NCBI GenBank assembly: GCA_022180565.1 | Contig: BQML01000017.1 | Coordinates: forward strand, 1 to 43,806 | Reading direction: 5' to 3' | DNA: 43,806 bases | DNA from: Bacteroidia bacterium | Lineage (GTDB): Bacteria > Bacteroidota > Ignavibacteria > UBA10030 | Shown here: one piece after another, positions 24,175 through 32,427 of the stretch | Numbering within the stretch: the stretch's first letter is position 1 | How the letters are laid out: each line of letters begins with the position of its first letter | The notes under the pieces: generated by a model | Database searches by the model: none | What the model was told of the DNA's origin: nothing | Seen by the model: the letters and a program-made list of their open reading frames with translations, nothing else | Position numbers and translations under genes: made by a program

Positions 24175-25026
24175 TTACTTGCCCATATCCCTTACGTTTT
24201 TCTGACCCACATAGGCGACGGTTTCTTCGCCGCCGTCCACTGAGACAACATTTCCGCCGATGAAATCTCCATATTCGTGTGTCAGCAAAACGATCGCCTT
24301 TGCGATATCCTGCGGGGTCGTAAGACGGTTGTGCGGATTTTTCGCTCGTGCAATGTCAAGCATCGTATCCGCGTGGGCAATCTTCTGCTGAGCAGGTGTA
24401 TGCGTCACACCGGCCATGATAGCCATCGCCGTGATCCCCTCCATTGCCATCTCCATGTTCAATTGCCGCAAGTGTGACTCGAGAGCCGCCTTCGCCGCCG
24501 AAACGGCCCCATAGCTCGGCAATTGCGAACGACCCCCCGAGCTTGTCATTCCATAAATCCGCGATCCCTTTTTCAGCATACGCCTCGAATATGCCCCCTG
24601 TGTCCAATAAACCACCGAATTGGCCATGACATCCATCGTCATTTCCACCTGCGCCTTGGTCATCATGTCGGCCGGGTTCGGGGCTATGTACGCCTTCAGA
24701 GTACCGAACGCCAGCGAATGCAAGAGCACACGCACAAAGGCTCCCGGACTGGCATCAAGTTCTTTTCTCAGCCCGTCAAGAACTTCGTTCCTTTTTTGCT
24801 CATCGGCGGCGTTGACATTGAAGAACAAAGCCTTTACGCCGGCGGCTTCAATTTCGCTCTTGATTCGTTCAACATTAGCCATGGTGGCCGCCCGATCAAG
24901 ATGCACGCCGCAAATGTTCATCCCATGCTTTGCGAGCTCAACTGCCGTGGCACCCCCAAATCCGCTCGATGCACCAAGGATAAGCGCCCAGTCGGTTTTC
25001 TTGTTGAACCTTAGGTCCGGATTCAC
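24175..25026 (-). CDS. SDR-family oxidoreductase, FabL-like enoyl-ACP reductase
   Basis: A 283-residue short-chain dehydrogenase. The dinucleotide-binding loop is LILGASSGFGGATAVELAKH (GASSGFG at 18-24). The catalytic pair is Tyr172 and Lys179 in YGAVSAAK. The Y-x6-K spacing is that of enoyl-ACP reductases (FabI/FabL) rather than the Y-x3-K of ordinary SDRs. The GxxxGxG cofactor motif resembles FabL more than FabI, suggesting NAD(P)H-dependent reduction of trans-2-enoyl-ACP in fatty-acid synthesis. A non-FAS SDR cannot be excluded. The start is set at the GTG at 25026 with AGAGG 8 nt upstream. The frame stays open further upstream, but only through low-complexity sequence leading into an 8-bp repeat array, and the Rossmann fold begins right after the GTG. 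It lies downstream of glmS. Confidence 0.78.
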   Translation of the reverse strand: MNPDLRFNKKTDWALILGASSGFGGATAVELAKHGMNICGVHLDRAATMANVERIKSEIEAAGVKALFFNVNAADEQKRNEVLDGLRKELDASPGAFVRVLLHSLAFGTLKAYIAPNPADMMTKAQVEMTMDVMANSVVYWTQGAYSRRMLKKGSRIYGMTSSGGRSQLPSYGAVSAAKAALESHLRQLNMEMAMEGITAMAIMAGVTHTPAQQKIAHADTMLDIARAKNPHNRLTTPQDIAKAIVLLTHEYGDFIGGNVVSVDGGEETVAYVGQKNVRDMGK

Positions 25027-25108
25027 GCTCGTAGCCTCTCTGATAACGGAAATGATGTGAAAATGAAGAGAAATCCGGGAAAAAGCAAGATGTTTTATGG
25101 AGAGAGGG

Positions 25109-25252
25109 AACGAGTCGACGAAATAACGAATCAACGAAATAACGAATCAACGAGTCAACGAAATAACGAATCAACGACTCAACGAAATAACGAATCAACG
25201 ATTCAACGAATCAAAGAATCAACGAATCAAAGAGTCAACGAATCAAAGAATG
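25109..25252. repeat. Octanucleotide tandem array, 18 units, between glmS and the FabL-like gene
   Basis: Eighteen consecutive 8-bp units based on AACGAATC run without any insertion or deletion. Variants include AACGAAAT, AACGAGTC, AACGACTC, AACGATTC, AAAGAATC and AAAGAGTC. A higher-order 24-bp pattern (AACGAAAT-AACGAATC-AACGAnTC) repeats three times at 25133-25204. The array ends 7 bp from the glmS stop codon and lies in the leader region of the downstream reductase gene. Confidence 0.95.
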
Positions 25253-25259
25253 CTATGGA

Positions 25260-27092
25260 CTACTCAACTGTTACGCTCTTGGCAAGGTTGCGGGGCTGGT
25301 CGACGTTCGTACCTCTGGCGACGGCGATGAAATACGAAAGGAGCTGAAGAGGAACAACGTTCAAAATGGGGCCGAAGAAGCCGTAGGTTCTCGGTACGCG
25401 AATGACGAACTCCGCCATCGACTCGATGTCCTGATCGTCTTCATTTGCAATAGCGATGATCCGCCCCTTGCGGGCCTTCACTTCTTGAATATTGCTCACG
25501 ACCTTGTCGTAGATCGCATCCTTCGGCGCAATGAACACCACCGGCATACGTTCGTCAATGAGCGCAATGGGACCATGCTTCATTTCCGCCGCAGGGTACC
25601 CTTCGGCATGGATGTACGAGATTTCCTTCAGCTTCAACGCCCCCTCCAGCGCGACAGGGAAATTCGCCCCGCGGCCGAGGTAGAGGAAATGATCCGCATC
25701 CTTGAACTCCCGGGCAATCTCCCTGATGCGGGCCGCATTCTCCAGAATCGACTTCACCTTGGCCGGAATGGCATCGAGTTCACGGGTCAACACGACCGCA
25801 TCCTGAGCCGCCATGCCGCGTCCTCGGGCAAGCAGAAGGGTAATCAGGCTTAACACCGTCAACTGCGATGTAAACGCTTTTGTCGATGCAACGCCGATTT
25901 CCGGTCCCGCATGGATATACACACCCGCTTCCGATTCCCGCGCAATGGTGCTTCCAACAACATTCACGATCCCCAGCACCGTCGCTCCGCGTTTCTTCGC
26001 TTCCCGCAACGCAGCAAGCGTATCGGCCGTCTCACCGCTCTGGCTGATCAGAAACACGACATCCCGCGGCCCCAGGAGCGGATTCCTGTACCGGAATTCC
26101 GATGCATACTCCACTTCGGTCGGAATCTTTGCAATCTGCTCAAGCATGTATTCCCCCACAAGTCCGGCATGCCAAGAGGTCCCGCAACCGATCAGAATAA
26201 TCCGCTGTGCATCGAACAGCTTATCCCTGACGGGCTGAAGACCACCGAGAACGACTTCTCCCCTTTCCACCAATAAACGGCCGCGCATGGCGTTCCGAAT
26301 CGTCTCCGGCTGTTCCGAAATCTCCTTGAGCATGAAGTGATCGAATCCCCCTTTTTCAATCTGCTCAACGTCAAACGAAATGTGCTCAACAGCCTTGGGA
26401 ATTTCTGCATCGTCCAACGTGCGGATCGAGACGCCATCGCGGCGGACGATGGCCATCTGCCCATCCTCCAGATACGTCACGGTCCGCGTGTGCTCCACGA
26501 TCGCTGAAGCGTCTGAAGCCACAATGTTCTCGCCTTCACCATACCCGATGACCAGCGGACTCCCCTTCCGGGCCGCAACAAACATTTCCGGATTCTCCGC
26601 GCTCATGACTACTAAACCATAGGTTCCCTCGAGCTGAAGAAGAGCAAGGCGTACTGCTTCGCCGAGGTCAGAGACTTCCTTGCGGATCTCCTCGATCAGG
26701 TGAGCAACCACCTCCGTGTCGGTTTCCGATGTGAAGGTATGGCCATCTCTCATCAGCGTGGTCTTGAGCGCCCTGAAGTTTTCAATGACGCCGTTATGAA
26801 TGACCACGATCGTACCGTTGCAGTCCGTATGTGGATGGGCATTGACGTCGGTCGGCTCGCCGTGCGTGGCCCAACGCGTGTGCCCGATCCCCAGCGTCCC
26901 GCTCACCGGGCCGGTGTCCAGCATGGCCTGAAGATCGGCAACTTTGCCGGCCTTCTTGGCAATAAAAACCCTGTCGCCGGCTAATACTGCTACGCCGGCT
27001 GAGTCGTATCCGCGATACTCCAATCGCCGGAGTCCCTCGACAATCAGGGGAACACTGTCACGCTTGCCAATATATCCGACAATACCGCACAT
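25260..27092 (-). CDS. glmS: Glutamine--fructose-6-phosphate aminotransferase (isomerizing)
   Basis: Converts fructose-6-phosphate and glutamine to glucosamine-6-phosphate, the entry step to UDP-GlcNAc for peptidoglycan and lipid A; cytoplasmic. It has 610 residues, the usual length. The N-terminal class II glutaminase domain begins MCGIVGYIG with nucleophile Cys2 exposed after Met removal. It contains YRGYDSAGVAV, RWATHGEPTDVNAHPH and the HNGVIENF substrate loop. Two SIS sugar-isomerase domains follow (about 285-420 and 455-600), with ILIGCGTSWHAG, SQSGETADT and ASTKAFTSQ. The C-terminus NLAKSVTVE is canonical, including the Lys near the end. No Shine-Dalgarno sequence precedes the ATG: the upstream bases run straight into an octamer repeat array 11 bp away. 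No glmS ribozyme can be recognised, the leader being mostly repeat. Upstream pgeF also serves the cell wall. Confidence 0.98.
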   Translation of the reverse strand: MCGIVGYIGKRDSVPLIVEGLRRLEYRGYDSAGVAVLAGDRVFIAKKAGKVADLQAMLDTGPVSGTLGIGHTRWATHGEPTDVNAHPHTDCNGTIVVIHNGVIENFRALKTTLMRDGHTFTSETDTEVVAHLIEEIRKEVSDLGEAVRLALLQLEGTYGLVVMSAENPEMFVAARKGSPLVIGYGEGENIVASDASAIVEHTRTVTYLEDGQMAIVRRDGVSIRTLDDAEIPKAVEHISFDVEQIEKGGFDHFMLKEISEQPETIRNAMRGRLLVERGEVVLGGLQPVRDKLFDAQRIILIGCGTSWHAGLVGEYMLEQIAKIPTEVEYASEFRYRNPLLGPRDVVFLISQSGETADTLAALREAKKRGATVLGIVNVVGSTIARESEAGVYIHAGPEIGVASTKAFTSQLTVLSLITLLLARGRGMAAQDAVVLTRELDAIPAKVKSILENAARIREIAREFKDADHFLYLGRGANFPVALEGALKLKEISYIHAEGYPAAEMKHGPIALIDERMPVVFIAPKDAIYDKVVSNIQEVKARKGRIIAIANEDDQDIESMAEFVIRVPRTYGFFGPILNVVPLQLLSYFIAVARGTNVDQPRNLAKSVTVE

Positions 27093-27103
27093 GGTGATGG
27101 ATG

Positions 27104-27287
27104 AACGAAATAACGAAGTAACGAATCAACGAAACAACGAATCAACGAATCAACGAAACAACGAATCAACGAATCAACGAAACAACGAATCAACGAATCA
27201 ACGAATCAACGAATCAACGAATCAACGAATCAACGAGTCAACGAGTCAATGAGTCAACGAGTCAATGAGCCAACGAAACGACGAATC
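27104..27287. repeat. Octanucleotide tandem array, 23 units, between pgeF and glmS
   Basis: Twenty-three in-phase 8-bp units with the same core as the array downstream of glmS (AACGAATC). Variants are AACGAAAC, AACGAAAT, AACGAAGT, AACGAGTC, AATGAGTC, AATGAGCC and GACGAATC. A 24-bp higher-order unit (AACGAAAC-AACGAATC-AACGAATC) repeats three times at 27128-27199, followed by four more identical AACGAATC copies. The array begins 11 bp upstream of the glmS ATG and ends 2 bp from the pgeF stop, so it fills almost the entire intergenic gap. Confidence 0.96.
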
Positions 27288-27289
27288 CA

Positions 27290-28024
27290 TCATTGCCGCA
27301 TCCCTATTACACCCATCATTCTGCCTGATCGTTTTCCGTCCCTTCGATACGAGTGAAAGAGATCGGATTGGTGAATCGTGCAATCCGGGCTTGTCTCTAT
27401 GTTGGAAGCGGGGACTCCCGCGGCATGCACCTGGCGGTAATTCTCAAGCTTCAGATCAAGGAACGTTTTCCCTCCCCTCTCTCCAACAACCCCCCGATCA
27501 AACCGCTCTGCAACTTCCCTCCCGACTTCATAACAACAGGGACCGGCAGAAGGTCCAATATACACAAAAAGATCTTCCGGCACACTTCCGAATGTCGTCG
27601 AAAGGATGCCTATTGCCTTTCCCGTAATTCTCCCGAGTGAACCCCTCCATCCCGCATGGACAACCGCAACCACTCTTCTTTGCGGATCGGCAAGGAAAAC
27701 GGGAACACAGTCGGCCACGGAAACCGCAAGCCAGAGGTTTTCTTTGTCCGTCACCAAACCGTCCGTGCCGTCCACGACCCCCGGTGCCCGCACGCAAGCC
27801 ACCCGGTCCGAATGGCATTGCCCGGCAACCACGAGACACCCAGCCGGAATCCGGGCCTCCTCCAGGAACCGTCTCCTGTTCTCCTCCACATTCGCCGGTG
27901 AGTCTCCGACGTGAAAGCTGAGATTCAATCCGAACGGTTCCGGACTGACACCACCGCTCCGCGTACTGAGGAAGCACCGGATGCCCGAGAAGGCCTTGAA
28001 GATCGATGGCTCAATCAGAGTCAT
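27290..28024 (-). CDS. pgeF: Polyphenol oxidase/laccase-domain protein (peptidoglycan editing factor, YfiH/PgeF family)
   Basis: A 244-residue COG1496 protein. Family members bind zinc or copper through His and Cys and have been reported as purine nucleoside phosphorylases/adenosine deaminases and, for E. coli YfiH (PgeF), as a factor that keeps L-Ser out of the peptidoglycan stem. The metal-site motifs are present: QCHSDRVACV, VSVADCVPVFLAD and VVHAGWRGS. The core GPSAGPCCYEVGREV is also conserved. The end SYRRDGKRSGRMMGVIG is typical. The ATG at 28024 overlaps the stop of the upstream kinase as ATGA, so the two are coupled; the longer open frame upstream lies within that kinase. It sits directly before glmS, consistent with a cell-wall grouping. 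Which activity applies here is not decidable from sequence. Confidence 0.92.
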   Translation of the reverse strand: MTLIEPSIFKAFSGIRCFLSTRSGGVSPEPFGLNLSFHVGDSPANVEENRRRFLEEARIPAGCLVVAGQCHSDRVACVRAPGVVDGTDGLVTDKENLWLAVSVADCVPVFLADPQRRVVAVVHAGWRGSLGRITGKAIGILSTTFGSVPEDLFVYIGPSAGPCCYEVGREVAERFDRGVVGERGGKTFLDLKLENYRQVHAAGVPASNIETSPDCTIHQSDLFHSYRRDGKRSGRMMGVIGMRQ

Positions 28025-31000
28025 GATCCCACAGCGATCGGAAAGGTCAGTGATACGGTCGTTCCGGCACCGGGCTTGCTTTTCAGAGAAATCGTGCCGT
28101 TCAAATCCTCGACGACACGCTGTGCCATTGCCAATCCCAGCCCCATCCCGTCGGTCTTGGTCGAGAAATTGGGCTCGAAGACTTTCGTCTGGAGTTCTTC
28201 CGGAATTCCCGGTCCGGTGTCTGTGAAATCGATCGTGCATGTCCCGCCGTGCAACCTGGTCGTCACGGTAATGACGCCATGCTGATTCATCGCCTGAACG
28301 GCGTTTCGAACGATATTGATAATTACACGGCGCAATTCCTCTCGATCCGCAATCAGAACCGGTCCGGAATCCGCGAATCGCATTCTGATGTCAACACCTT
28401 CCATGGCGCTGAACAACTGCAGGGCTTCACGGAGCAAACCGTGAACATCCACCTTCTCAAAACGTCTCTCCGGCATTCGGGCAAACGACGAGAACTCGGT
28501 GGCAATGCGCGAAAGGGCGTCAATCTGATCAATGAGTGTTCGGGTCACATCGTCGATCAGCTTGTCAAATCCGGGCGCTTTGTCTCTGTAGGCCGTTCGC
28601 AGATGCTGAATCGAAAGGCGCATGGGTGTAAGCGGATTCTTGATCTCATGAGCGACTTGTTTCGCCATCTCCTTCCAGGCCCGCTCCCGCTCACCGCGCC
28701 TGAGTTCCTCCCGGCTCTTTTTCAGTTCGGCGACCATTTGGTTAAAGGTTCTTACCAATTCCTTCAGTTCACCGGATCCCTCCCGTTCCACACGAACCTC
28801 AAGATCACCCTCTCCCACGGCATGGGCCGCCTTCGTGAGGTCCCGAACCGGCTGAGACAGCTGACTCGCAAGAACGACCCCGACAATCGCCGTGAGGATC
28901 ACGAGGATGCTGTAAACACCGAGCGTAAACGCGTTCCGTTCGGCGACTTCGGACTCGAATTCGCCCTGCCTGAAGAGCGCCGGAACCGCCACCACCCCCA
29001 GAAGTCGATCATGAAGCACAAGCGGAACATAGCCGACTTCATACGTCAGATCGCCGATGGATTCGCGCGTTTGGGCATACCCAAAGCCCCGCACGACGAT
29101 CCTCGCGAAGACGTCGCCGGGCAAACGCTGCGCGATGAGCCCCGCAGAATACAACTCCGGCCTGCTGCTTGCCTGAACGTGCTCTCTTCGATAGACCGTG
29201 AAGTCCACACCAAACTCAGATGCGGTCGCTTCACAAAAGTCGTCGTTGATTCCCCGGAGAAAGTCTTCTTCATCAGACACCGTATTCACAATGCGTTGGC
29301 TGACGAGCTTAAGGTCCTCGTGCAGCTGCGCGGTCATACGAACTTCCTGCCGCTCCCGGGCAAACTCTCTGTTATAGTATGCGAACAAGAACAGCGGGAC
29401 GACGGCCACGACGAGAAACGCAAGCACAAGGCGCCCGCGGAATCCCGTCAGCATGCCCCGGTACGTGCGCCAATCAATGACGAGAACGATCAAGAGACCG
29501 AGACCGAGCACAGACGCATACAACAACGCCACCTTGACCAGATTGAACAGATGCCACCGAAGACCCACTTCTTCGAGACTGATGGCAATCACGCGCCCGG
29601 GGCGGGTATCGTCTCGAACGTACAACGTTTCAAAGGCCCGGTCCTCCACCTGTTCGCGAACCGTCACTTCCTTCTGACTCGCCAATGCGGCTTCCACTTC
29701 CTCTGGCAGATCCGGGCCCGTCTGCCGAATGATATCGGTGGATGCGACAAGCCTTCCATCCTGAAACTCGGAGAGAATGATCGTCTGGTTCGACAATCCG
29801 ACCCCTTCAGTGCCGATGGGCCGCAGAGGCACGGGCGCTTCTCCCCGGAAGAGGGCTTGTTCACTCGCGGAGAGAATCAGCGCCGCAAAGGCGATCGGTT
29901 TGTCAGTGTCATCGCGGATCGACCCCCAGAGTCCGTAGTATTTGATCAGCCCCGATGGAACGCGCCGTTCCACGACGTTCAGCACATCTTCATCGACGTC
30001 GAACAGCCTGCGGAGGAGCTCGGTCTGCTCATACGTGGTCATTCCGACGGCAAACCGGTCGATCTCCTTGCCCGAATCGTCATAAAGCACGAGGGCGGAA
30101 TTATACCCTTCCGCGCTGATGAGCGTCCGGGTCCACAGCAGAAAAGCATTGCCCTCCTTTTCCCCTGGTTCGTCGAGAACGACATCTGCATAGGATTGGC
30201 GGAGAGACCTGAAACTCTCATTCGTAACAAAGGAAAGCCATGCATCAACAGGCTGGGTGAGCTCGTTTGCATACAGCCTCAGTCTGTCCCCCTCCTTCTC
30301 ATGGATCTTCATATCAAGAACCGGGACAGACACAAGAAAAGCCGACAAGACGATCAGGCCTAGCCCGAGAGGCCGGCCGAGACCGTTGCGCGCGGCCGCA
30401 TTGACAACCATGGCGGCAGTAAAGAGGAAGTACGGAACATACCACGGTACTTGCGGCACACGATCAAAGGCCGCGAAGACCACGATCGAAATCGAGTAGA
30501 GCAATCCGACGATCAAAAAGCCCTCCGCGGCCCGCGCCGAAGGCCGGTTCGACCGGTACCAGGAAAAGAACCACCCGAAAACAGCAACGAACAGAATCAC
30601 AACCGCTGCGCTCAGCGCCAGAATGTTGAGATGCATGATGATGACAGGCGCTGGGGGAATCATTTCGGAAGGCTGGACGTACCTGAGCGTGGAATCGTAC
30701 ACAAAGCTCCGGAGCGATGCTCCGTAGGCCCGGACGCCGATATTCAGGATAATCCCGACGACAAGAGCCGCGACGGCAAAAAGGGTCGGAGAGCGGGGAA
30801 AGAAAATCCGCGAGCCTTTCCGCACACGTTCGCGTTGGACGAGGAGGATGCTCAGCAGGACCGTGATCGTACTGAGTGTCAGCTCTCCCAGGGACGAGGC
30901 CGCACCGGCTCCGAACAGCGAAGCATAGAGCGATGGATCAAAGATCCATCCCCCGATCAAGGCCGACGGAAAATCCATCAGGAGCCAGAAAAACCTCACG

Positions 31001-31866
31001 AGCCAAAGAAGGGCGATCATCAGGATCAGACGAACCGTCGAGGACCCGACACGGAGGATCTGAAAAGAGAGAAGGGCCCCGAGGAGGAGGGCGCCGAGCG
31101 AAGCGAGGAGCCCCGACCATCCCGCTACCGCTGCATCCAGACGCGCTAACTCGGATTCAAGCGTCGGCGCATCGACCAGCACCGTCGCTGCCACGCGACC
31201 TGACGCCCCGGGAAGCGGTATACGCAATCGTCGTTCATCCGTACCCGACGGAGTTTCCTGGTGTCCCAGGATCACCACGTCCTCTCCCAGAGATTGTTGC
31301 ACATCCTGACGAAACGTTCTTGCGGGAAGAAAACGTTCGGAGACGGCGCCGTGGACGTCGAACGGTGTGAACGCTGTGACAAGGAGCCCTGCAGACTCGT
31401 TGCGGGCACTGAAAGAGAGAACGGATCGCAGACCGGAGGAATGGACGGCGACGCCTGTGTCGATGACAGAGGTCAACCGCAGGCCGCCCCCCGATCCGCT
31501 CCAGGCAACGGGTGTCCCATGAGGATCCGTGACCTCAAGATCAAATCCTGTTTTCCTTGAGATGCGGTCGAGCCTGCTATAGGCGGTAAGAATCGCTTCA
31601 GGGTCATTCGAAACGACGTCGGCCAGTAGGAGGCTGTCATGCGCAACCGACGATGCGGCGTGGGCCAGTGACGCAACGCGATCGTCAAACAGCCGTCGGA
31701 TTGTCCGCATCAGTTCCATCTCCCGCTCCGGCTGAATCTGCGCCCACTCCGACGTCATGTATTCTCTATAAAACAACGTGCCTGTGCGGAGAACAACAAG
31801 AAGCGCAACGACGACGGCAAGGCTCCACCAGACAATGCGCGGCGGAGGATGAGGAACTTCGCGCAT
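28021..31866 (-). CDS. Large NtrY-like transmembrane sensor histidine kinase
   Basis: A 1281-residue membrane kinase. TM1 is near 9-28, followed by an extracytoplasmic sensor region to about 240. A cluster of membrane segments spans roughly 245-525 (GLLASLGALLLGALLSF, VAALVVGIILNIGV, ILALSAAVVILFVAVFGWFF and others). A second extracytoplasmic region runs to about 795, then a TM near 800-820 (ALLYASVLGLGLLIVLVI) and another near 835-850. A third outer region and a TM near 980 lead into a HAMP (LTKAAHAVGEGDLEVRV). HisKA has QVAHEIKNPLTPMRLSIQHL with His near 1073. HATPase_c has NIVRNAVQAMNQHG, DTGPGIPEEL and GMGLGLAMAQRVV. The H-box and HAMP resemble NtrY, but the protein is much longer than typical NtrY. 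No response regulator lies nearby. It starts 8 bp after the DUF4783 gene and overlaps pgeF by 4 bp. Confidence 0.92.
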   Translation of the reverse strand: MREVPHPPPRIVWWSLAVVVALLVVLRTGTLFYREYMTSEWAQIQPEREMELMRTIRRLFDDRVASLAHAASSVAHDSLLLADVVSNDPEAILTAYSRLDRISRKTGFDLEVTDPHGTPVAWSGSGGGLRLTSVIDTGVAVHSSGLRSVLSFSARNESAGLLVTAFTPFDVHGAVSERFLPARTFRQDVQQSLGEDVVILGHQETPSGTDERRLRIPLPGASGRVAATVLVDAPTLESELARLDAAVAGWSGLLASLGALLLGALLSFQILRVGSSTVRLILMIALLWLVRFFWLLMDFPSALIGGWIFDPSLYASLFGAGAASSLGELTLSTITVLLSILLVQRERVRKGSRIFFPRSPTLFAVAALVVGIILNIGVRAYGASLRSFVYDSTLRYVQPSEMIPPAPVIIMHLNILALSAAVVILFVAVFGWFFSWYRSNRPSARAAEGFLIVGLLYSISIVVFAAFDRVPQVPWYVPYFLFTAAMVVNAAARNGLGRPLGLGLIVLSAFLVSVPVLDMKIHEKEGDRLRLYANELTQPVDAWLSFVTNESFRSLRQSYADVVLDEPGEKEGNAFLLWTRTLISAEGYNSALVLYDDSGKEIDRFAVGMTTYEQTELLRRLFDVDEDVLNVVERRVPSGLIKYYGLWGSIRDDTDKPIAFAALILSASEQALFRGEAPVPLRPIGTEGVGLSNQTIILSEFQDGRLVASTDIIRQTGPDLPEEVEAALASQKEVTVREQVEDRAFETLYVRDDTRPGRVIAISLEEVGLRWHLFNLVKVALLYASVLGLGLLIVLVIDWRTYRGMLTGFRGRLVLAFLVVAVVPLFLFAYYNREFARERQEVRMTAQLHEDLKLVSQRIVNTVSDEEDFLRGINDDFCEATASEFGVDFTVYRREHVQASSRPELYSAGLIAQRLPGDVFARIVVRGFGYAQTRESIGDLTYEVGYVPLVLHDRLLGVVAVPALFRQGEFESEVAERNAFTLGVYSILVILTAIVGVVLASQLSQPVRDLTKAAHAVGEGDLEVRVEREGSGELKELVRTFNQMVAELKKSREELRRGERERAWKEMAKQVAHEIKNPLTPMRLSIQHLRTAYRDKAPGFDKLIDDVTRTLIDQIDALSRIATEFSSFARMPERRFEKVDVHGLLREALQLFSAMEGVDIRMRFADSGPVLIADREELRRVIINIVRNAVQAMNQHGVITVTTRLHGGTCTIDFTDTGPGIPEELQTKVFEPNFSTKTDGMGLGLAMAQRVVEDLNGTISLKSKPGAGTTVSLTFPIAVGS

Positions 31867-31874
31867 GGCGAGCG

Positions 31875-32297
31875 TCAGTAGAGGTTACATTGGGTAAGGA
31901 CCCATTGGGAGTCCTGGCGGGTGAGGGAGAAATAGACCTGCACAGACTCTTTTCCCCCGCGGGACGTCACAACCATCCGTCCCGTTGCATACGGGCTGGC
32001 AACGGTATCGACGATTTGCGAAAACGAAAACTGTACGAGTTTCCGGCCGGAAAAATACGATTTCAGAATTGTCAGGGCCTGGGCCGACGAAAAAACGCCG
32101 CTGTCACTTCCGCGAATCGTCATGGAAACCTGCTTTCCAAAGAAGGGAGCCAAGGAACCGATCGTGCCGGACCTTATACCCTGCTCGACGCTTCGGAAAA
32201 CCGCTTGTGGCGTTGAAGCGACGGAGTCTTGAACGGAGCCGCCGGCCGCAGGGGAATCGGGGTTTGTGAAGAAGAGGAGAAGGATCAGGAAAGCCAT
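31875..32297 (-). CDS. Exported DUF4783 family protein
   Basis: About 140 residues with a signal peptide (MAFLILLLFFTNPDSPAAG). The mature part has the DUF4783 pattern: VFRSVEQGIRSGTIGSLAPF near the start of the domain, then VSMTIRGSDSGVFSSAQA, LKSYFSGRKLVQFSFSQ, a central TGRMVVTSRGG and SLTRQDSQWVLTQCNLY at the end. The family is NTF2-like, about 110-130 residues, common in Bacteroidota and of unknown function. The ATG at 32297 is chosen over a TTG nine bases upstream because the predicted transcription start falls at about 32299. It is first in a run with the NtrY-like kinase and pgeF, so it could be a periplasmic partner of the kinase; that is inference from position only. Confidence 0.82.
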   Translation of the reverse strand: MAFLILLLFFTNPDSPAAGGSVQDSVASTPQAVFRSVEQGIRSGTIGSLAPFFGKQVSMTIRGSDSGVFSSAQALTILKSYFSGRKLVQFSFSQIVDTVASPYATGRMVVTSRGGKESVQVYFSLTRQDSQWVLTQCNLY

Positions 32298-32305
32298 GAT
32301 ATTCA

Positions 32306-32334
32306 AAATTATCCCAAAGCGGCGAGAAAGTCAA
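32306..32334 (-). promoter_or_regulatory. Promoter of the DUF4783-kinase-pgeF run
   Basis: On the minus strand TTGACT (32334-32329) and TAATTT (32311-32306) are 17 bp apart. The -10 also reads TAATTTTG, an exact TAnnTTTG match. The start of transcription falls about 2 nt before the ATG at 32297, so the transcript is predicted to be leaderless or nearly so. Confidence 0.62.
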
Positions 32335-32362
32335 CGATTCCGGGATGAGAATACAAGAACAT

Positions 32363-32410
32363 CGGCGCCGCCGAACCTTGCCCTCTTCCCTTTCCCTGGC
32401 GGCGGCGCCG
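32363..32410 (-). terminator. GC-rich hairpin after the Fn3 lipoprotein gene
   Basis: CGGCGCCGCC (32363-32372) pairs with GGCGGCGCCG (32401-32410), a 10-bp perfect stem around a 28-nt loop. It begins 17 nt beyond the lipoprotein stop. The minus-strand sequence after it (ATGTTCTTGTATTCTC) is only moderately T-rich, so terminator function is likely but not certain. Confidence 0.5.
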
Positions 32411-32427
32411 TGTTCGTACTTTGCGGA

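Noticed and set aside
27104..27287. CRISPR array or repetitive peptide gene in the octamer arrays
   Set aside because: The repeats are contiguous 8-bp units with no unique spacers, and no cas genes are near. The NESTNQR or IRYFVDS type peptides are by-products of the 24-bp pattern and lack start signals or conserved flanks.
27093..27289. glmS ribozyme in the glmS leader
   Set aside because: The whole leader is an octamer tandem array without the pseudoknotted core of the ribozyme.
28249..30363. 704-codon open frame on the plus strand opposite the NtrY-like kinase
   Set aside because: It is antisense to a clear kinase, its translation is charged and low in hydrophobic core patterns, and it resembles no family. 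Codon bias of the real gene keeps the opposite frame open.
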